Program-made: the position numbers and the translations under genes | The notes under the pieces: generated by a model | What the model saw: the letters and a program-made list of their open reading frames with translations, nothing else | What the model was told of the DNA's origin: nothing | Databases searched by the model: none | Shown here: piece by piece, positions 26,495 to 34,587 of the stretch | Position numbering within the stretch: the stretch's first letter is position 1 | How the letters are laid out: every line of letters begins with the position of its first letter | Assembly: GCA_026415675.1 (NCBI GenBank) | Contig: JAOAGQ010000047.1 | Coordinates: 1-50,329 of the forward strand | From: Syntrophorhabdaceae bacterium | Lineage (GTDB): Bacteria; Desulfobacterota; Syntrophorhabdia; Syntrophorhabdales; Syntrophorhabdaceae | Direction of reading: 5' to 3' | Length of the DNA stretch: 50,329 nucleotides

Positions 26495-27613
26495 ATGGAT
26501 ATATATGATGTGATAGTAGTTGGTGCAGGCCCTGCAGGGCTTTACGCCTCCCGTCTTTTGGCAGAAAAGGGTTATTCTGTGATCCTCCTTGATGCAAAAG
26601 AAGAGGTGGGAAAAAATGTAATATGTACAGGCATTGTGGGAAGAGATATCTTCCAGAGATTTGATATACCTGATAAATCCCTCATTCGCTTTATTCAGAA
26701 TATAAAGGTTCTCTCTTCAGGGGGTAAAACAATAACATACAATCATCCTTTCCCATTTGCCTGTGTTGTAGATAGGGAGGGTTTTGATAAATCTCTTTTT
26801 GAATCCGCTATAAAAAAGGGGGTGGTAGGGAAATTCTCTTTTAAGGTGATCGATGTAAAAGTTGAAAGAGACGGTGTAAGGGTTTTTGGAGCTGGATCAT
26901 CTCTAAAGGGAAAAACGTTGCTTATAGCGACGGGGGTTGAGTATGACCTCAATAAACGTGTTGGTTTGGGGTATCCTATTCGTTTTGTAAATGCTGCACA
27001 GGCCTATGTGCCCTACGAAGGGATAGAAGATGTAACTATTGTTATAGGCAACAACATTGCCAAAAAAGGATTTGGATGGATTGTTCCTTTAGAAGGTTGT
27101 ACGGCCAAGGTCGGAGTTATAACTGAAGGAAGACCAAAGGAATACTTTTTAAAGGTTATCGAGCTCTGTCTTCAACATGATCCTGTAGTTGTTCCCATGA
27201 TAAAACCCATCGCCCAGGGCATAGTTTCAAAAACATTTTGTGAAAGGGTACTTGTTGTGGGGGAAGCGGCGGGTCAGGTCAAAACCACAACAGGAGGGGG
27301 TGTTTTTTTTGGACTACTGTGCGCTGAAATTGCCGCTCGTGTTCTTATAGGGTGTTTAAATGACAATGACTTTTCAGAAGAGAGGATGTCTGTCTATGAG
27401 AAAGAGTGGAAATCATTGATCGGCAGAGAGATCTCCTTAGGTATTAAGGTTAGGGATTTATGTGGTAGATTAAGCGATAGACAGATTGAAAAGATATTTA
27501 ATGCGATCAACATGGATGGTTTTTTAGACTTCATAGAAAAAAACGCCAATTTTGATTGGCATGGAAAATTTATTATTGCAATATTAAATAGATTGCTAAA
27601 CTTTATAAAGTAA
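26495..27613 (+). CDS. Geranylgeranyl-reductase-family FAD-dependent oxidoreductase
   Basis: The 372-residue flavoprotein has the N-terminal dinucleotide motif VVGAGPAGLYASRLLAEKGY and the family motif VGEAAGQVKTTTGGGVFFG near 250-270. A short C-terminal helical segment follows. Relatives reduce isoprenoid double bonds (geranylgeranyl, archaeal lipid, polyprenyl or menaquinone side chains) using an electron donor. The isoprenoid acted on here cannot be read from sequence. A purine-rich GCAGGGAG lies very close to the ATG, with aaaggag further upstream as another candidate ribosome site. It may be co-transcribed with engB (7-base gap). Confidence 0.83.
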   Translation: MDIYDVIVVGAGPAGLYASRLLAEKGYSVILLDAKEEVGKNVICTGIVGRDIFQRFDIPDKSLIRFIQNIKVLSSGGKTITYNHPFPFACVVDREGFDKSLFESAIKKGVVGKFSFKVIDVKVERDGVRVFGAGSSLKGKTLLIATGVEYDLNKRVGLGYPIRFVNAAQAYVPYEGIEDVTIVIGNNIAKKGFGWIVPLEGCTAKVGVITEGRPKEYFLKVIELCLQHDPVVVPMIKPIAQGIVSKTFCERVLVVGEAAGQVKTTTGGGVFFGLLCAEIAARVLIGCLNDNDFSEERMSVYEKEWKSLIGREISLGIKVRDLCGRLSDRQIEKIFNAINMDGFLDFIEKNANFDWHGKFIIAILNRLLNFIK

Positions 27614-27620
27614 AATATAA

Positions 27621-28238
27621 ATGAAGCTGGCTAACAATATAAAAATAATAGCCTGTCAGCATATTAAAAGCATCGTTAAACCCGATGAAAGAAGTGACAT
27701 GAGTCTTCCGGAGATCTCTTTTATAGGGAGATCAAATGTTGGCAAATCCTCTTTAATAAACAGATTGTTGATGAAAAGGATTGCGAGGACAGGTTCAACG
27801 CCTGGGGTAACTAAAGTAATAAATTTATATAAAGTCCAATATCAGTACGACAACACCAAAAACTCGGTAGTATTTTCAGATTTCCCTGGATTTGGTTATG
27901 CGAGGGTTTCCAAAAAGACATACGATGAATGGAAAGGGTTGGTAGAAACATATTTCGATTCAAATAGATACATAAAATTGATAGCATGGGTTTTTGATAT
28001 AAGAAGGGAGATGGACCACCTCGATGCAATGTTGCATAACTGGCTTAAAGATAAAGACTACGAACATATCTTTGTATTGACCAAGATAGATAAGATGAGT
28101 AAAAACGATATTACAATAAGAAAGAGAGGTTTTTTAAGCATTTTCAATGAAGAGAGATTATTCTTATTCTCATCGAAAGACGGCACCGGCAGGGAAGAGA
28201 TCTTGTCTTATATTGTCAATACAATGGCATCATGTTAA
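27621..28238 (+). CDS. engB: Ribosome biogenesis GTPase EngB (YsxC/YihA)
   Basis: The 205-residue single-domain GTPase has all the expected G motifs: G1 GRSNVGKSSLINRL, the G2 region TGSTPGVTK, G3 DFPGFGYA and G4 TKID. The length fits the family. EngB assists maturation of the large ribosomal subunit and is usually essential. The last 4 bases overlap the convergent marR stop region. It is a core gene directly downstream of the glycan locus. Confidence 0.95.
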   Translation: MKLANNIKIIACQHIKSIVKPDERSDMSLPEISFIGRSNVGKSSLINRLLMKRIARTGSTPGVTKVINLYKVQYQYDNTKNSVVFSDFPGFGYARVSKKTYDEWKGLVETYFDSNRYIKLIAWVFDIRREMDHLDAMLHNWLKDKDYEHIFVLTKIDKMSKNDITIRKRGFLSIFNEERLFLFSSKDGTGREEILSYIVNTMASC

Positions 28239-28681
28239 GGTAGATTTTTACAGATTGCCCTCAAAACATCCTTGCATATCTTCATATCGTTAGGATCAAT
28301 ACCCTTTTCTGCCCGTTCCAGAACATCAAGAACCATCTTTATGACTCCTGACATCAATTTCTTACCTTTTTCTGTTAAAAATATCCTTTTTTCCCTGGCA
28401 TCATCCTGCCCCGCAACCCTTTTAACAAGACCCATATTTTCAATACCTGTTATAAGTCTTGTAACTGTAGTCTTGTCTCTATATAGCTTCTCCGACAGGG
28501 CACGGTGGGTCTGGCCATCCTCATCCCAGATATAGATAAGGGCGGCAAACTCTTCTGTCTTTATCCCAAAATTTCTCTCCTGGAGTTCCTTTGCGATCTC
28601 CTTCCTGATGGCCCCTGACGCCTGGTATGTAAGATAACCTATGGACTCATGGAGGGAATATTTGTTAGATTTTTTTTGCAT
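28235..28681 (-). CDS. MarR-family transcriptional regulator
   Basis: The protein of about 148 residues has a MarR winged helix: HRALSEKLYRDKTTVTRLITGIENMGLVKRV, then the wing DDAREKRIFLTEKGKKL. The fold is flanked by dimerisation helices (the sequence window quoted is two adjacent parts of the helix-turn-helix and wing). I chose ATG at 28681. A GTG at 28714 would place the palindromic operator inside the coding region, and neither start has a good ribosome site. The gene is divergent from the response regulator, and the shared 60-base region holds a 23-base palindrome. Autoregulation and control of the response-regulator gene are inferred. The ligand is unknown. Confidence 0.9.
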   Translation of the reverse strand: MQKKSNKYSLHESIGYLTYQASGAIRKEIAKELQERNFGIKTEEFAALIYIWDEDGQTHRALSEKLYRDKTTVTRLITGIENMGLVKRVAGQDDAREKRIFLTEKGKKLMSGVIKMVLDVLERAEKGIDPNDMKICKDVLRAICKNLP

Positions 28682-28703
28682 ATAGTTGTAATATACAACC
28701 ATA
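28681..28703. promoter_or_regulatory. Palindromic MarR-type operator
   Basis: TATAGTTGTA, a 3-base centre ATA, then TACAACCATA: 10-base arms with 9 of 10 positions matching. This has the size and AT-rich TTGTA/TACAA character of known MarR-family sites. It lies between the divergent marR and response-regulator genes. On the minus strand a TTGACA (28721-28716) is placed so that the -10 region would fall inside the palindrome, so a bound dimer would block marR transcription. Binding by this MarR protein is inferred. Confidence 0.65.
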
Positions 28704-28739
28704 GAATTATTCACCTGTCAATAGAGAAGGAGGAAAAAT

Positions 28740-29261
28740 ATGAGCAAATCTGTATTGAATGGGAAAAGGATACTGGCGGTCGACGATGAGCCCGATGTTT
28801 TAAATATACTGAAAGAAGAGATCTCCTCCGTGGCTCCGGGATGTATATTTGAGACTGCCAGGTCCTATGAAGAGGCAAGGGAATTGATTATATCGTGGAC
28901 ATATGACCTTTTGATCCTCGATATCATGGGGGTTAGAGGGTTTGATCTTCTAAGGATGGCAACGGCCAGGGAAATACCCATCCCGGTCGTTATGCTTACC
29001 GGTCATGCCCTATCCCCTGAAGCCCTAAAAAAATCAATCGAACTGGGGGCAAGGGCATATCTACCAAAGGAGCACTTAGGTGCGTTAGTCCCTTTTCTTG
29101 AGGATGTTCTGACGTATGAATACGGTGTTGCATGGAAGAGGGTTTTGAAACAGGTGGAAGGATATTTTAATAAAAGCTGGGGTCCTTACTGGCGTAAACC
29201 TGACGAGGCATTCTGGAAAGAGTTTGAAGAAAAAATTAGTCAGAAAAAGGACTCAAGGTGA
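28740..29261 (+). CDS. Response regulator receiver-domain protein
   Basis: The 173-residue protein has a receiver domain (about 8-125): acidic pair Asp15/Asp16, phosphoacceptor Asp61 in LLILDIMGVRGFD, Thr in VVMLTGHA, and Lys in AYLPKE. The last ~50 residues (WKRVLKQVEGYFNKSWGPYW and onward) are helical and aromatic and match no output domain I know. It may act through protein contacts. No histidine kinase is nearby. A strong ribosome site (aggagga) precedes ATG. The divergent MarR and the shared palindrome suggest MarR control. Confidence 0.88.
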   Translation: MSKSVLNGKRILAVDDEPDVLNILKEEISSVAPGCIFETARSYEEARELIISWTYDLLILDIMGVRGFDLLRMATAREIPIPVVMLTGHALSPEALKKSIELGARAYLPKEHLGALVPFLEDVLTYEYGVAWKRVLKQVEGYFNKSWGPYWRKPDEAFWKEFEEKISQKKDSR

Positions 29262-29283
29262 TCGGGGTAAGAAATTGAAAAGG

Positions 29284-30651
29284 TCATTTTCCTATACAGA
29301 ATCTGTTGAATATCTCCTCGAGGATATCATTAGGACATCCTTCCCCTGTAATCTCTGACAGCCGTGAGAGTCCTTCCTGTATTTCAAAAGCTGTAAATTC
29401 AAGAGGTTCTCTATTTTCTATAGAGATTAGGGCCCTGTCAAGGGCCTTTTTTGTTTCATCGAGACCCTTTTTGTGTCTTAAATTTGTAATGAGAGCCCCT
29501 TCTCTTTTAGCCTTTTTACCTATCATCGCTTCATAGATGGATTTTTTTAAGCCATCGAGTCCTTCTCCCTTTAAGGCTGATACCTCTATTCTATTTTTGC
29601 ATCTTTTTTCAATCCATTCTTCCGGGAGCCTTCTTTGTAAATCGATCTTGTTTATCACCATAATGTATAGATAATTCTTTATCTCTTCGTATATTTCATC
29701 ATCTTCGAATGTGGGTCTTTCGGAACTATCCACAACCCAAAGGATGATGTCTACATAGGGAATCTTCTCCTTTACACGTTCGATCCCCTTCTGTTCTATT
29801 TCATCTTTTGGTCTTCTAATACCAGCCGAATCAATGATCTTTACCTTTATACCTCTTATGATTATGGTATCTTCAATGATATCCCTTGTGGTACCTGGAA
29901 TCGGTGTAACGATAGCCCTTTCTCGGGAAAGAAGTGCATTTAAAAGGCTTGACTTTCCAACATTTGGCTTACCGATTATGAGGGCTTCAATACCCTGTTT
30001 AATGGCCCTGCCTTCAAAATATGTATCTATAAGTGCCCCAATCTCATTTCTGGATGTATTTAAATTATCCAATATCCCCTTTAATTCAACCTCAATATCC
30101 TCCTCGGGAAAGTCTAATAAAGCCTCTATGTTTACAAGGCTATCCCTTAACCTATCTTTTATATTGTTTATCGTATTTGAAAGTGTACCCTTAAGCTGAC
30201 AGGTGGCGTTTTTCAACTCTTCTTCGGTTTCGCTCTGTACAATATCGAGAACCGATTCTGCCTGAAGTAAATCTATCCTTCCGTTAAGATAGGCCCTTTT
30301 AGTAAATTCCCCCGGTTCGGCGAGCCTTGCCCCATGCTTAAGCATGAGTTTTAAGATCGTCGCCTGTGAGGCATAACCACCGTGGCAGTATACCTCTGCC
30401 ATCTTTTCTCTTGTATAAGTTTTTGGACTATCAAAAAATACTGCATAGACTTCATCTATATATGCCCCATTCTCCGGGTCTACTATATGCCCTAAATGGA
30501 GAAGGCGAGACTGGTATCTCGCCCGCATTTTTTTTGGTCTGAATATGTTTTTTAATATGTGGTGGGACTTTTCACCACTTAATCTTATGATGCCAATCCC
30601 ACCTTCGCCATAGGGCGTTGAGATGGCACATATGGTATCATCTCTTTCCAT
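29284..30651 (-). CDS. mnmE: tRNA-modifying GTPase MnmE (TrmE)
   Basis: The 455-residue protein starts DTICAISTPYGEGGIGIIRL with the formyl-THF-binding N domain. A helical domain follows, and an inserted G domain at about 215-375 with G1 GKPNVGKSSLLNALL, a G2 loop TPIPGTTRD and G3 DSAGIR. It ends with the conserved FCIGK tail carrying the functional cysteine. With MnmG it makes the (carboxymethyl)aminomethyl group on U34 of certain tRNAs. It overlaps jag by 14 bases at the end of the rpmH operon. MnmG is not in the window. Confidence 0.97.
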   Translation of the reverse strand: MERDDTICAISTPYGEGGIGIIRLSGEKSHHILKNIFRPKKMRARYQSRLLHLGHIVDPENGAYIDEVYAVFFDSPKTYTREKMAEVYCHGGYASQATILKLMLKHGARLAEPGEFTKRAYLNGRIDLLQAESVLDIVQSETEEELKNATCQLKGTLSNTINNIKDRLRDSLVNIEALLDFPEEDIEVELKGILDNLNTSRNEIGALIDTYFEGRAIKQGIEALIIGKPNVGKSSLLNALLSRERAIVTPIPGTTRDIIEDTIIIRGIKVKIIDSAGIRRPKDEIEQKGIERVKEKIPYVDIILWVVDSSERPTFEDDEIYEEIKNYLYIMVINKIDLQRRLPEEWIEKRCKNRIEVSALKGEGLDGLKKSIYEAMIGKKAKREGALITNLRHKKGLDETKKALDRALISIENREPLEFTAFEIQEGLSRLSEITGEGCPNDILEEIFNRFCIGK

Positions 30652-31345
30652 TCATCGACATCTTTTGCGAAATCACTACCCTTTTTGTGTGACCCTGCCC
30701 CTCGCTCTTTGTGGTTATGAATTTGTTGTGTTTAAAAAAAGTATGTATGATCCTTCTCTCATAGGGGTTCAAAAAGTCCGTCTTCTGTGGTTTTCCCGTT
30801 CTCCTCACCTTATTTGCGAGTTGTTTTGCCATCGCCGCAAGGGCTTTTTTTCTTTTTTCTCTGTAGCCGTTGATCTCGATCAAGAGTTTCAGGCCCTGTT
30901 TGAATCTTTTGGCTATGGCAAGCCTTAGGATAAATTGAAGGGCCTCGAGGGTCTCCCCATTTTTCCCTATCATTACGTCCCCGTGGTCACACTGGATCAT
31001 ATAGACTATTCGACCCGAGGTGTTTTCCACCTTGATATTGAAATCAAGGTCTATGAATTTGCCCACATCCTGTAAGAATTTTTTTCCATAATCTTCAGGG
31101 TTTTCGTTTAGGTTTTCTCTTTGTTCCCCATTTTCAATATAGTCAAGGGTGCTTGGATTATAATTCTCATTTTTCTTTATTCTTGCTGTAATCCTTACTT
31201 TTTTGCTGCCTAAGAGACCGAGTATTCCTTTTGTGTCAACCTCTTTAACATCGATCTCCAGATCTTTTTCGTCAACCTTTAATTCTAAAGAAGCCTTTTT
31301 TACCGCTTCTTCGTATGTTTTTCCTTCAACCTCAATAAAATCCAT
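30638..31345 (-). CDS. jag: Jag (SpoIIIJ-associated) RNA-binding protein
   Basis: The 235-residue protein has the Jag_N domain (MDFIEVEGKTYEEAVKKA, then DTKGILGLLGSKKVRI). A charged linker follows, then a KH domain with MIGKNGETLEALQFIL and a C-terminal R3H domain (YREKRKKALAAMAKQLA to the YERRIIHTFFK region). Jag/KhpB proteins bind RNA and commonly follow yidC, as here with a 9-base gap. They affect translation and cell-envelope functions in other bacteria. Confidence 0.95.
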   Translation of the reverse strand: MDFIEVEGKTYEEAVKKASLELKVDEKDLEIDVKEVDTKGILGLLGSKKVRITARIKKNENYNPSTLDYIENGEQRENLNENPEDYGKKFLQDVGKFIDLDFNIKVENTSGRIVYMIQCDHGDVMIGKNGETLEALQFILRLAIAKRFKQGLKLLIEINGYREKRKKALAAMAKQLANKVRRTGKPQKTDFLNPYERRIIHTFFKHNKFITTKSEGQGHTKRVVISQKMSMNGKR

Positions 31346-31354
31346 TTTACCACC

Positions 31355-32968
31355 TCACGAAGCTTTTTTGTTGATATAATACTGTTGTCCAATTGAAATC
31401 ACATTGTTTACAAGCCAGTACAAGACAAGGCCCGAGGGAAATCCCCAGAACAGGAAAGTAAATACGATGGGCATAAGGAGCATCATCTTTTCCTGCATAG
31501 GATCCATACTCGTTGGTGTCATCTTCTGCTGTATAACCTGGGTTATACCCATTATAAGGGGGAGGATCCTGATAGGAAAAGAGTAGCCCATAACAGTGAT
31601 GGAAAACAGGTCCTCTGGTGATGATAGATCATCGATCCATAGAAAGAAATGGGCATGGCGAAGCTCTATGGCTCCGGATAAGGCTTTATAAAGGGCAAAG
31701 AAGACCGGAATCTGAATGATCATGGGGAGACATCCCCCCATAGGGTTTACCCCCTGCCTTCTGTAAAGGTCCATCATCTCCTGGTTCAATTTCTGTCTAT
31801 CGTCTTTATACTTCTCCCTTAGTTTTTGAATCTGGGGCTGGAGCTTCTGCATCTTTTTCATGGATTGCGAACTCTTAACCGTTAGAGGATAGAATATGAT
31901 TTTTATGAGGATAGTCAGGAGGATGATGTCGATACCATAGTTTTTGGTTACCTTGTTCGAGTAGTTAAGACCCATGACAAGAGGCTTTGCTATTATGTCA
32001 AACCAGCCAAAATCTATAATCCTTTCGGCCTTAATATTCAGACTTTTCAGTACATCCGTCTGTTTTGGACCGAAAAACAGTTTTGCCTTTACAGAAGATG
32101 ATGACTCGATGTTTATTCTTAAGAGGGGAGCGCCTGTTTCAGACTTAAGAAAGGTTGCGGGAAATTTTGAATCCTCAGAAGGTATGTATATGAAGGCAAA
32201 ATACCCCTCATCCATACCCAAGTAAGCCAAATCTTTACCAACCTCGACGGGCTTATCTATATTTTCAATCTGCTCCAATTTTTTACCGTTAAAATAGAAT
32301 GGGCCTTTGAAGTTATAGCCCGAATCTTTTTTGTTCGATAACGTTGTAAAATATAGATACCCCTTTCCAGAATCGATAGCCTCCATCTCTACCTTCATTT
32401 CAACTACATAGGTGTCCGGGAAAAAAGTATAGGTCTTTACCAATCTTTTTCCATCAGACATATGACCTGTAAATGTGATGGTCTCCGGTTTATCCTTAAC
32501 GATCAAACTTTCCCTGTCTGCCTTTAGGGTTATTCTGTCTTCTACCGTTCCCTCTCCTGATTTGACAACCAGTTTAGGCAAATATCCATAAGGTGCCGTA
32601 TCTTCTATGACCTCTTTCCCTTTATCCTCCTTTACAGTTTCTTTATATTTTTTTAGCTTAACACTTTTTATACCCCCGCCTAAATCACTCAAAACAGTCT
32701 TAAATAGGGGTGTTTCAACGACGATATCCTTAGGGGGTTTGATCTCAACCTGTTTTTTTGTTCCTCCTTTGTCAGTTCCAAGGGGTTTTGTAACCTTTGT
32801 TATATCTTTTCTACCCTGAACATCTTGTCCCTTAGGCTCATCCTTTGGTTTTTGTTGTTCTATTTGGGTCTGCCCATTCTGCTTTTGGGGTTGGGGGGCA
32901 AAATATGTCTGAAATATGAACAGTATAATGAATGTTAGTATTAAGGCAATTATTGTCCTTTTGTCCAT
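31355..32968 (-). CDS. yidC: Membrane protein insertase YidC
   Basis: The 537-residue protein has an N-terminal signal-anchor helix (TIIALILTFIILFIFQTYF) and a Pro/Gln/Lys-rich linker. A large periplasmic beta domain runs to about residue 330, then the conserved insertase core with PLTVKSSQSMKKMQKLQPQI and GGCLPMIIQIPVFFALYKAL. This Gram-negative architecture supports a diderm host. I chose ATG at 32968 with GGAGG 6 bases upstream; a TTG one codon earlier is also in frame. It inserts proteins into the inner membrane with or without SecYEG. Confidence 0.97.
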   Translation of the reverse strand: MDKRTIIALILTFIILFIFQTYFAPQPQKQNGQTQIEQQKPKDEPKGQDVQGRKDITKVTKPLGTDKGGTKKQVEIKPPKDIVVETPLFKTVLSDLGGGIKSVKLKKYKETVKEDKGKEVIEDTAPYGYLPKLVVKSGEGTVEDRITLKADRESLIVKDKPETITFTGHMSDGKRLVKTYTFFPDTYVVEMKVEMEAIDSGKGYLYFTTLSNKKDSGYNFKGPFYFNGKKLEQIENIDKPVEVGKDLAYLGMDEGYFAFIYIPSEDSKFPATFLKSETGAPLLRINIESSSSVKAKLFFGPKQTDVLKSLNIKAERIIDFGWFDIIAKPLVMGLNYSNKVTKNYGIDIILLTILIKIIFYPLTVKSSQSMKKMQKLQPQIQKLREKYKDDRQKLNQEMMDLYRRQGVNPMGGCLPMIIQIPVFFALYKALSGAIELRHAHFFLWIDDLSSPEDLFSITVMGYSFPIRILPLIMGITQVIQQKMTPTSMDPMQEKMMLLMPIVFTFLFWGFPSGLVLYWLVNNVISIGQQYYINKKAS

Positions 32969-32980
32969 CAAAATCCTCCG

Positions 32981-33244
32981 TTATCTGACCGGATCATAGC
33001 CTCCGGGGAAAAATGGGTTACATTTTAATATCCGCTTCAAGCCGTATAACATACCTATAAGGATACCCTTCTTTTCTATCGCCTCTTTCATATAACAGGA
33101 GCAGGTTGGGTGGAATCTACATTCCCCCGGGATATAAGGGGATAAGAGTAACCTGTAAGCATCTATAAGAAGGATTATACAGGTTTTTAAAGCGTTCCTG
33201 ACTAAATCAGCAAATTTTCTAATTCTGTTTTTATATCTTTCCAT
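32981..33244 (-). CDS. yidD: Membrane protein insertion efficiency factor YidD
   Basis: The 87-residue protein has the YidD signature: LLIDAYRLLLSPYIPGECRF with HPTCSCYMKEAIEKKG, then GLKRILKCNPFFPGGYDPV. It is a small amphipathic protein at the inner membrane that helps YidC-dependent insertion. The first ~20 codons overlap rnpA by 43 bases. An internal start is possible, but the upstream ATG keeps the basic amphipathic N terminus typical of the family. It lies 12 bases before yidC. Confidence 0.93.
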   Translation of the reverse strand: MERYKNRIRKFADLVRNALKTCIILLIDAYRLLLSPYIPGECRFHPTCSCYMKEAIEKKGILIGMLYGLKRILKCNPFFPGGYDPVR

Positions 33245-33540
33245 GTCTTTTTTTGGGGTAGCCTCTTAACCTTAACCAGATGGTCATGGGATTCATAAAA
33301 AAGCTGTCTGTTTAAACGGAAGAACTCTTTCACCATTCTCCTGATCCTGTTTCTATCAACCGCTCCCCCAATCTTCTTTCGGGTAGTTACAGCTATTCTC
33401 TTTCTATCGGTATCTGTTCGGTTACACAGCAGAATAAAGTGTTCTGTTTCCCTTACCTTTCTCCACCTTATAGACCTGAAATCGCCTTTTTTTAACCTTT
33501 CACTTTTTGTGAACGAAAATCTCCTGTTACAGGTTTCCAT
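33202..33540 (-). CDS. rnpA: Ribonuclease P protein component RnpA
   Basis: The 112-residue basic protein starts METCNRRFSFTKSERLKKG and carries the RNR motif in GGAVDRNRIRRMVKEFFR, which contacts the catalytic RNA. Length is normal. It follows rpmH after a 49-base gap and overlaps yidD by 43 bases, the usual gene order. Confidence 0.96.
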   Translation of the reverse strand: METCNRRFSFTKSERLKKGDFRSIRWRKVRETEHFILLCNRTDTDRKRIAVTTRKKIGGAVDRNRIRRMVKEFFRLNRQLFYESHDHLVKVKRLPQKKTWKDIKTELENLLI

Positions 33541-33589
33541 TTAATTATCGTCTGCTGTCTATCCCCAAAAACACCCATTATTTTTTATT

Positions 33590-33724
33590 TTATACGGCAA
33601 GTTGTTTTCTTCCCTTAGCCCTTCTTCTCCTTATAACTTCTCTTCCCGATGCTGTCCTCATTCTCACAAGAAAGCCGTGTGTTCTTTTACGTCTTTTGTT
33701 GTGAGGTTGGTACGTTCTCTTCAT
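33590..33724 (-). CDS. rpmH: 50S ribosomal protein L34
   Basis: A 44-residue basic protein with the L34 sequence: [18 protein letters not shown], then [18 protein letters not shown] and KGRKQLAV. The ATG is preceded by GAGGTGA with 6 bases between. It is the first gene of the operon rpmH-rnpA-yidD-yidC-jag-mnmE, with a promoter 34-62 bases upstream. In many bacteria dnaA lies divergent to rpmH; here an fmdB-type gene takes that place. Confidence 0.98.
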   Translation of the reverse strand: MKRTYQPHNKRRKRTHGFLVRMRTASGREVIRRRRAKGRKQLAV

Positions 33725-33757
33725 CTTCTGTCACCTCGTTTCGTTATGAAGTAATTA

Positions 33758-33786
33758 CTTAAACACAAAATAATGGGGGTTGTCAA
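33758..33786 (-). promoter_or_regulatory. Sigma-70-type promoter for the rpmH operon
   Basis: On the minus strand, TTGACA (33786-33781), a 17-base spacer and TTTAAG (33763-33758) form a -35/-10 pair. The -35 is perfect and the -10 matches 4 of 6. The predicted start lies about 25-30 bases upstream of the rpmH ATG, which suits a short leader with its ribosome site. Confidence 0.7.
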
Positions 33787-33857
33787 TAACTGGAAAACAC
33801 CGTGGGAGAGGGAAGTCTAAAAAATAACAAGACTTTTATCTTCTTCGCCATTTAGAT

Positions 33858-33886
33858 TTGAAAAATATTGAAAAAGAGTTTAAAAA
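33858..33886 (+). promoter_or_regulatory. Possible promoter for the fmdB-pgpA-recA group
   Basis: TTGAAA (33858-33863), 17 bases, TAAAAA (33881-33886): -35 matches 5 of 6 and -10 matches 4 of 6. It ends 24 bases before the ATG at 33911. The whole region is AT-rich, so chance matches are likely; the placement is the main support. Confidence 0.4.
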
Positions 33887-33910
33887 TATAAGAAAAGAAG
33901 GGGAGGATCG

Positions 33911-34081
33911 ATGCCTACGTATGAATATATTTGTGAAAAATGTGGCAAGGAGTTTTCTGTCATCTTAAGTATCAGGGAATACGAAAAAGAGAAAGAGAGG
34001 ATGAGGTGTCCTGGCTGTAAGAGCAGAAAGGTTAAGCAGTTACTCTCTTCTTTTATCGCAAAGACCAGTAAAAAGACCTGA
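33911..34081 (+). CDS. FmdB-family zinc-ribbon protein
   Basis: A 56-residue protein starts MPTYEYICEKCGKEFSVILS and has a second pair CPGCKSRKVKQLLSS, a zinc ribbon with two CxxC knuckles at Cys8/Cys11 and around residue 33-36. This is the FmdB/regulatory zinc-ribbon family; the molecular role is not established. A good ribosome site (ggggagga) lies just before ATG. It is divergent from rpmH and starts the run leading to recA. Confidence 0.93.
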   Translation: MPTYEYICEKCGKEFSVILSIREYEKEKERMRCPGCKSRKVKQLLSSFIAKTSKKT

Positions 34082-34102
34082 AAATATTATAGGTATTCCC
34101 CT

Positions 34103-34555
34103 TTGTCTTTTTTCAAGATAGCAGAGATAACAGCATCTCTATTTTATATTGGATTTATCCCGGGGGCCCCAGGTACATACGCCTCGGTAGCTGGTTGTAT
34201 CATATTATATTTTTTATCATTTTCATCCATCCCTTCCCAGATCTGTCTTGGAGGATTCTCAATCTTAGTCTCTATGTTTTCTATTAAAAAACTAAAAGTG
34301 GGAGAAAAGGATCCCCCTTTTGTTGTAATAGACGAAGTCGCCGGTATGTTTGTGACCATGATAGGTCATAGGACAGACGTCTTAAGGCTATTTATAGGTT
34401 TCATACTCTTTAGGTTTTTTGATATAATAAAACCCTGGCCGATTAAACGCATTGAAAAAATAGGGGGTCCATTCGGGGTAGTAGCAGATGATGTACTCGC
34501 AGGGATATATGCAAATTTGATTTTGTCCCTAATGTTTATGATAGTAAGTTTTTGA
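34103..34555 (+). CDS. pgpA: Phosphatidylglycerophosphatase A
   Basis: The 150-residue membrane protein is read from TTG and has about four hydrophobic segments. Family motifs are IPGAPGTYASVAG near residues 19-31, VVIDEVAGMFVTM near 73-85, FRFFDIIKPWPIKRIE and GVVADDVLAGIYANLIL. PgpA removes phosphate from phosphatidylglycerophosphate to give phosphatidylglycerol at the inner membrane. The TTG start is the only nearby one in frame that keeps the N-terminal helix. It runs directly into pncC. Confidence 0.93.
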   Translation: MSFFKIAEITASLFYIGFIPGAPGTYASVAGCIILYFLSFSSIPSQICLGGFSILVSMFSIKKLKVGEKDPPFVVIDEVAGMFVTMIGHRTDVLRLFIGFILFRFFDIIKPWPIKRIEKIGGPFGVVADDVLAGIYANLILSLMFMIVSF

Positions 34556-34587
34556 ATATAAAAAAAATAAATAGAATTGAGTATGTT

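Noticed and set aside
33725-33910. Replication origin beside rpmH
   Set aside because: The region is AT-rich, but I see no DnaA-box cluster (TTATNCACA type), no dnaA or dnaN, and no iteron repeats.
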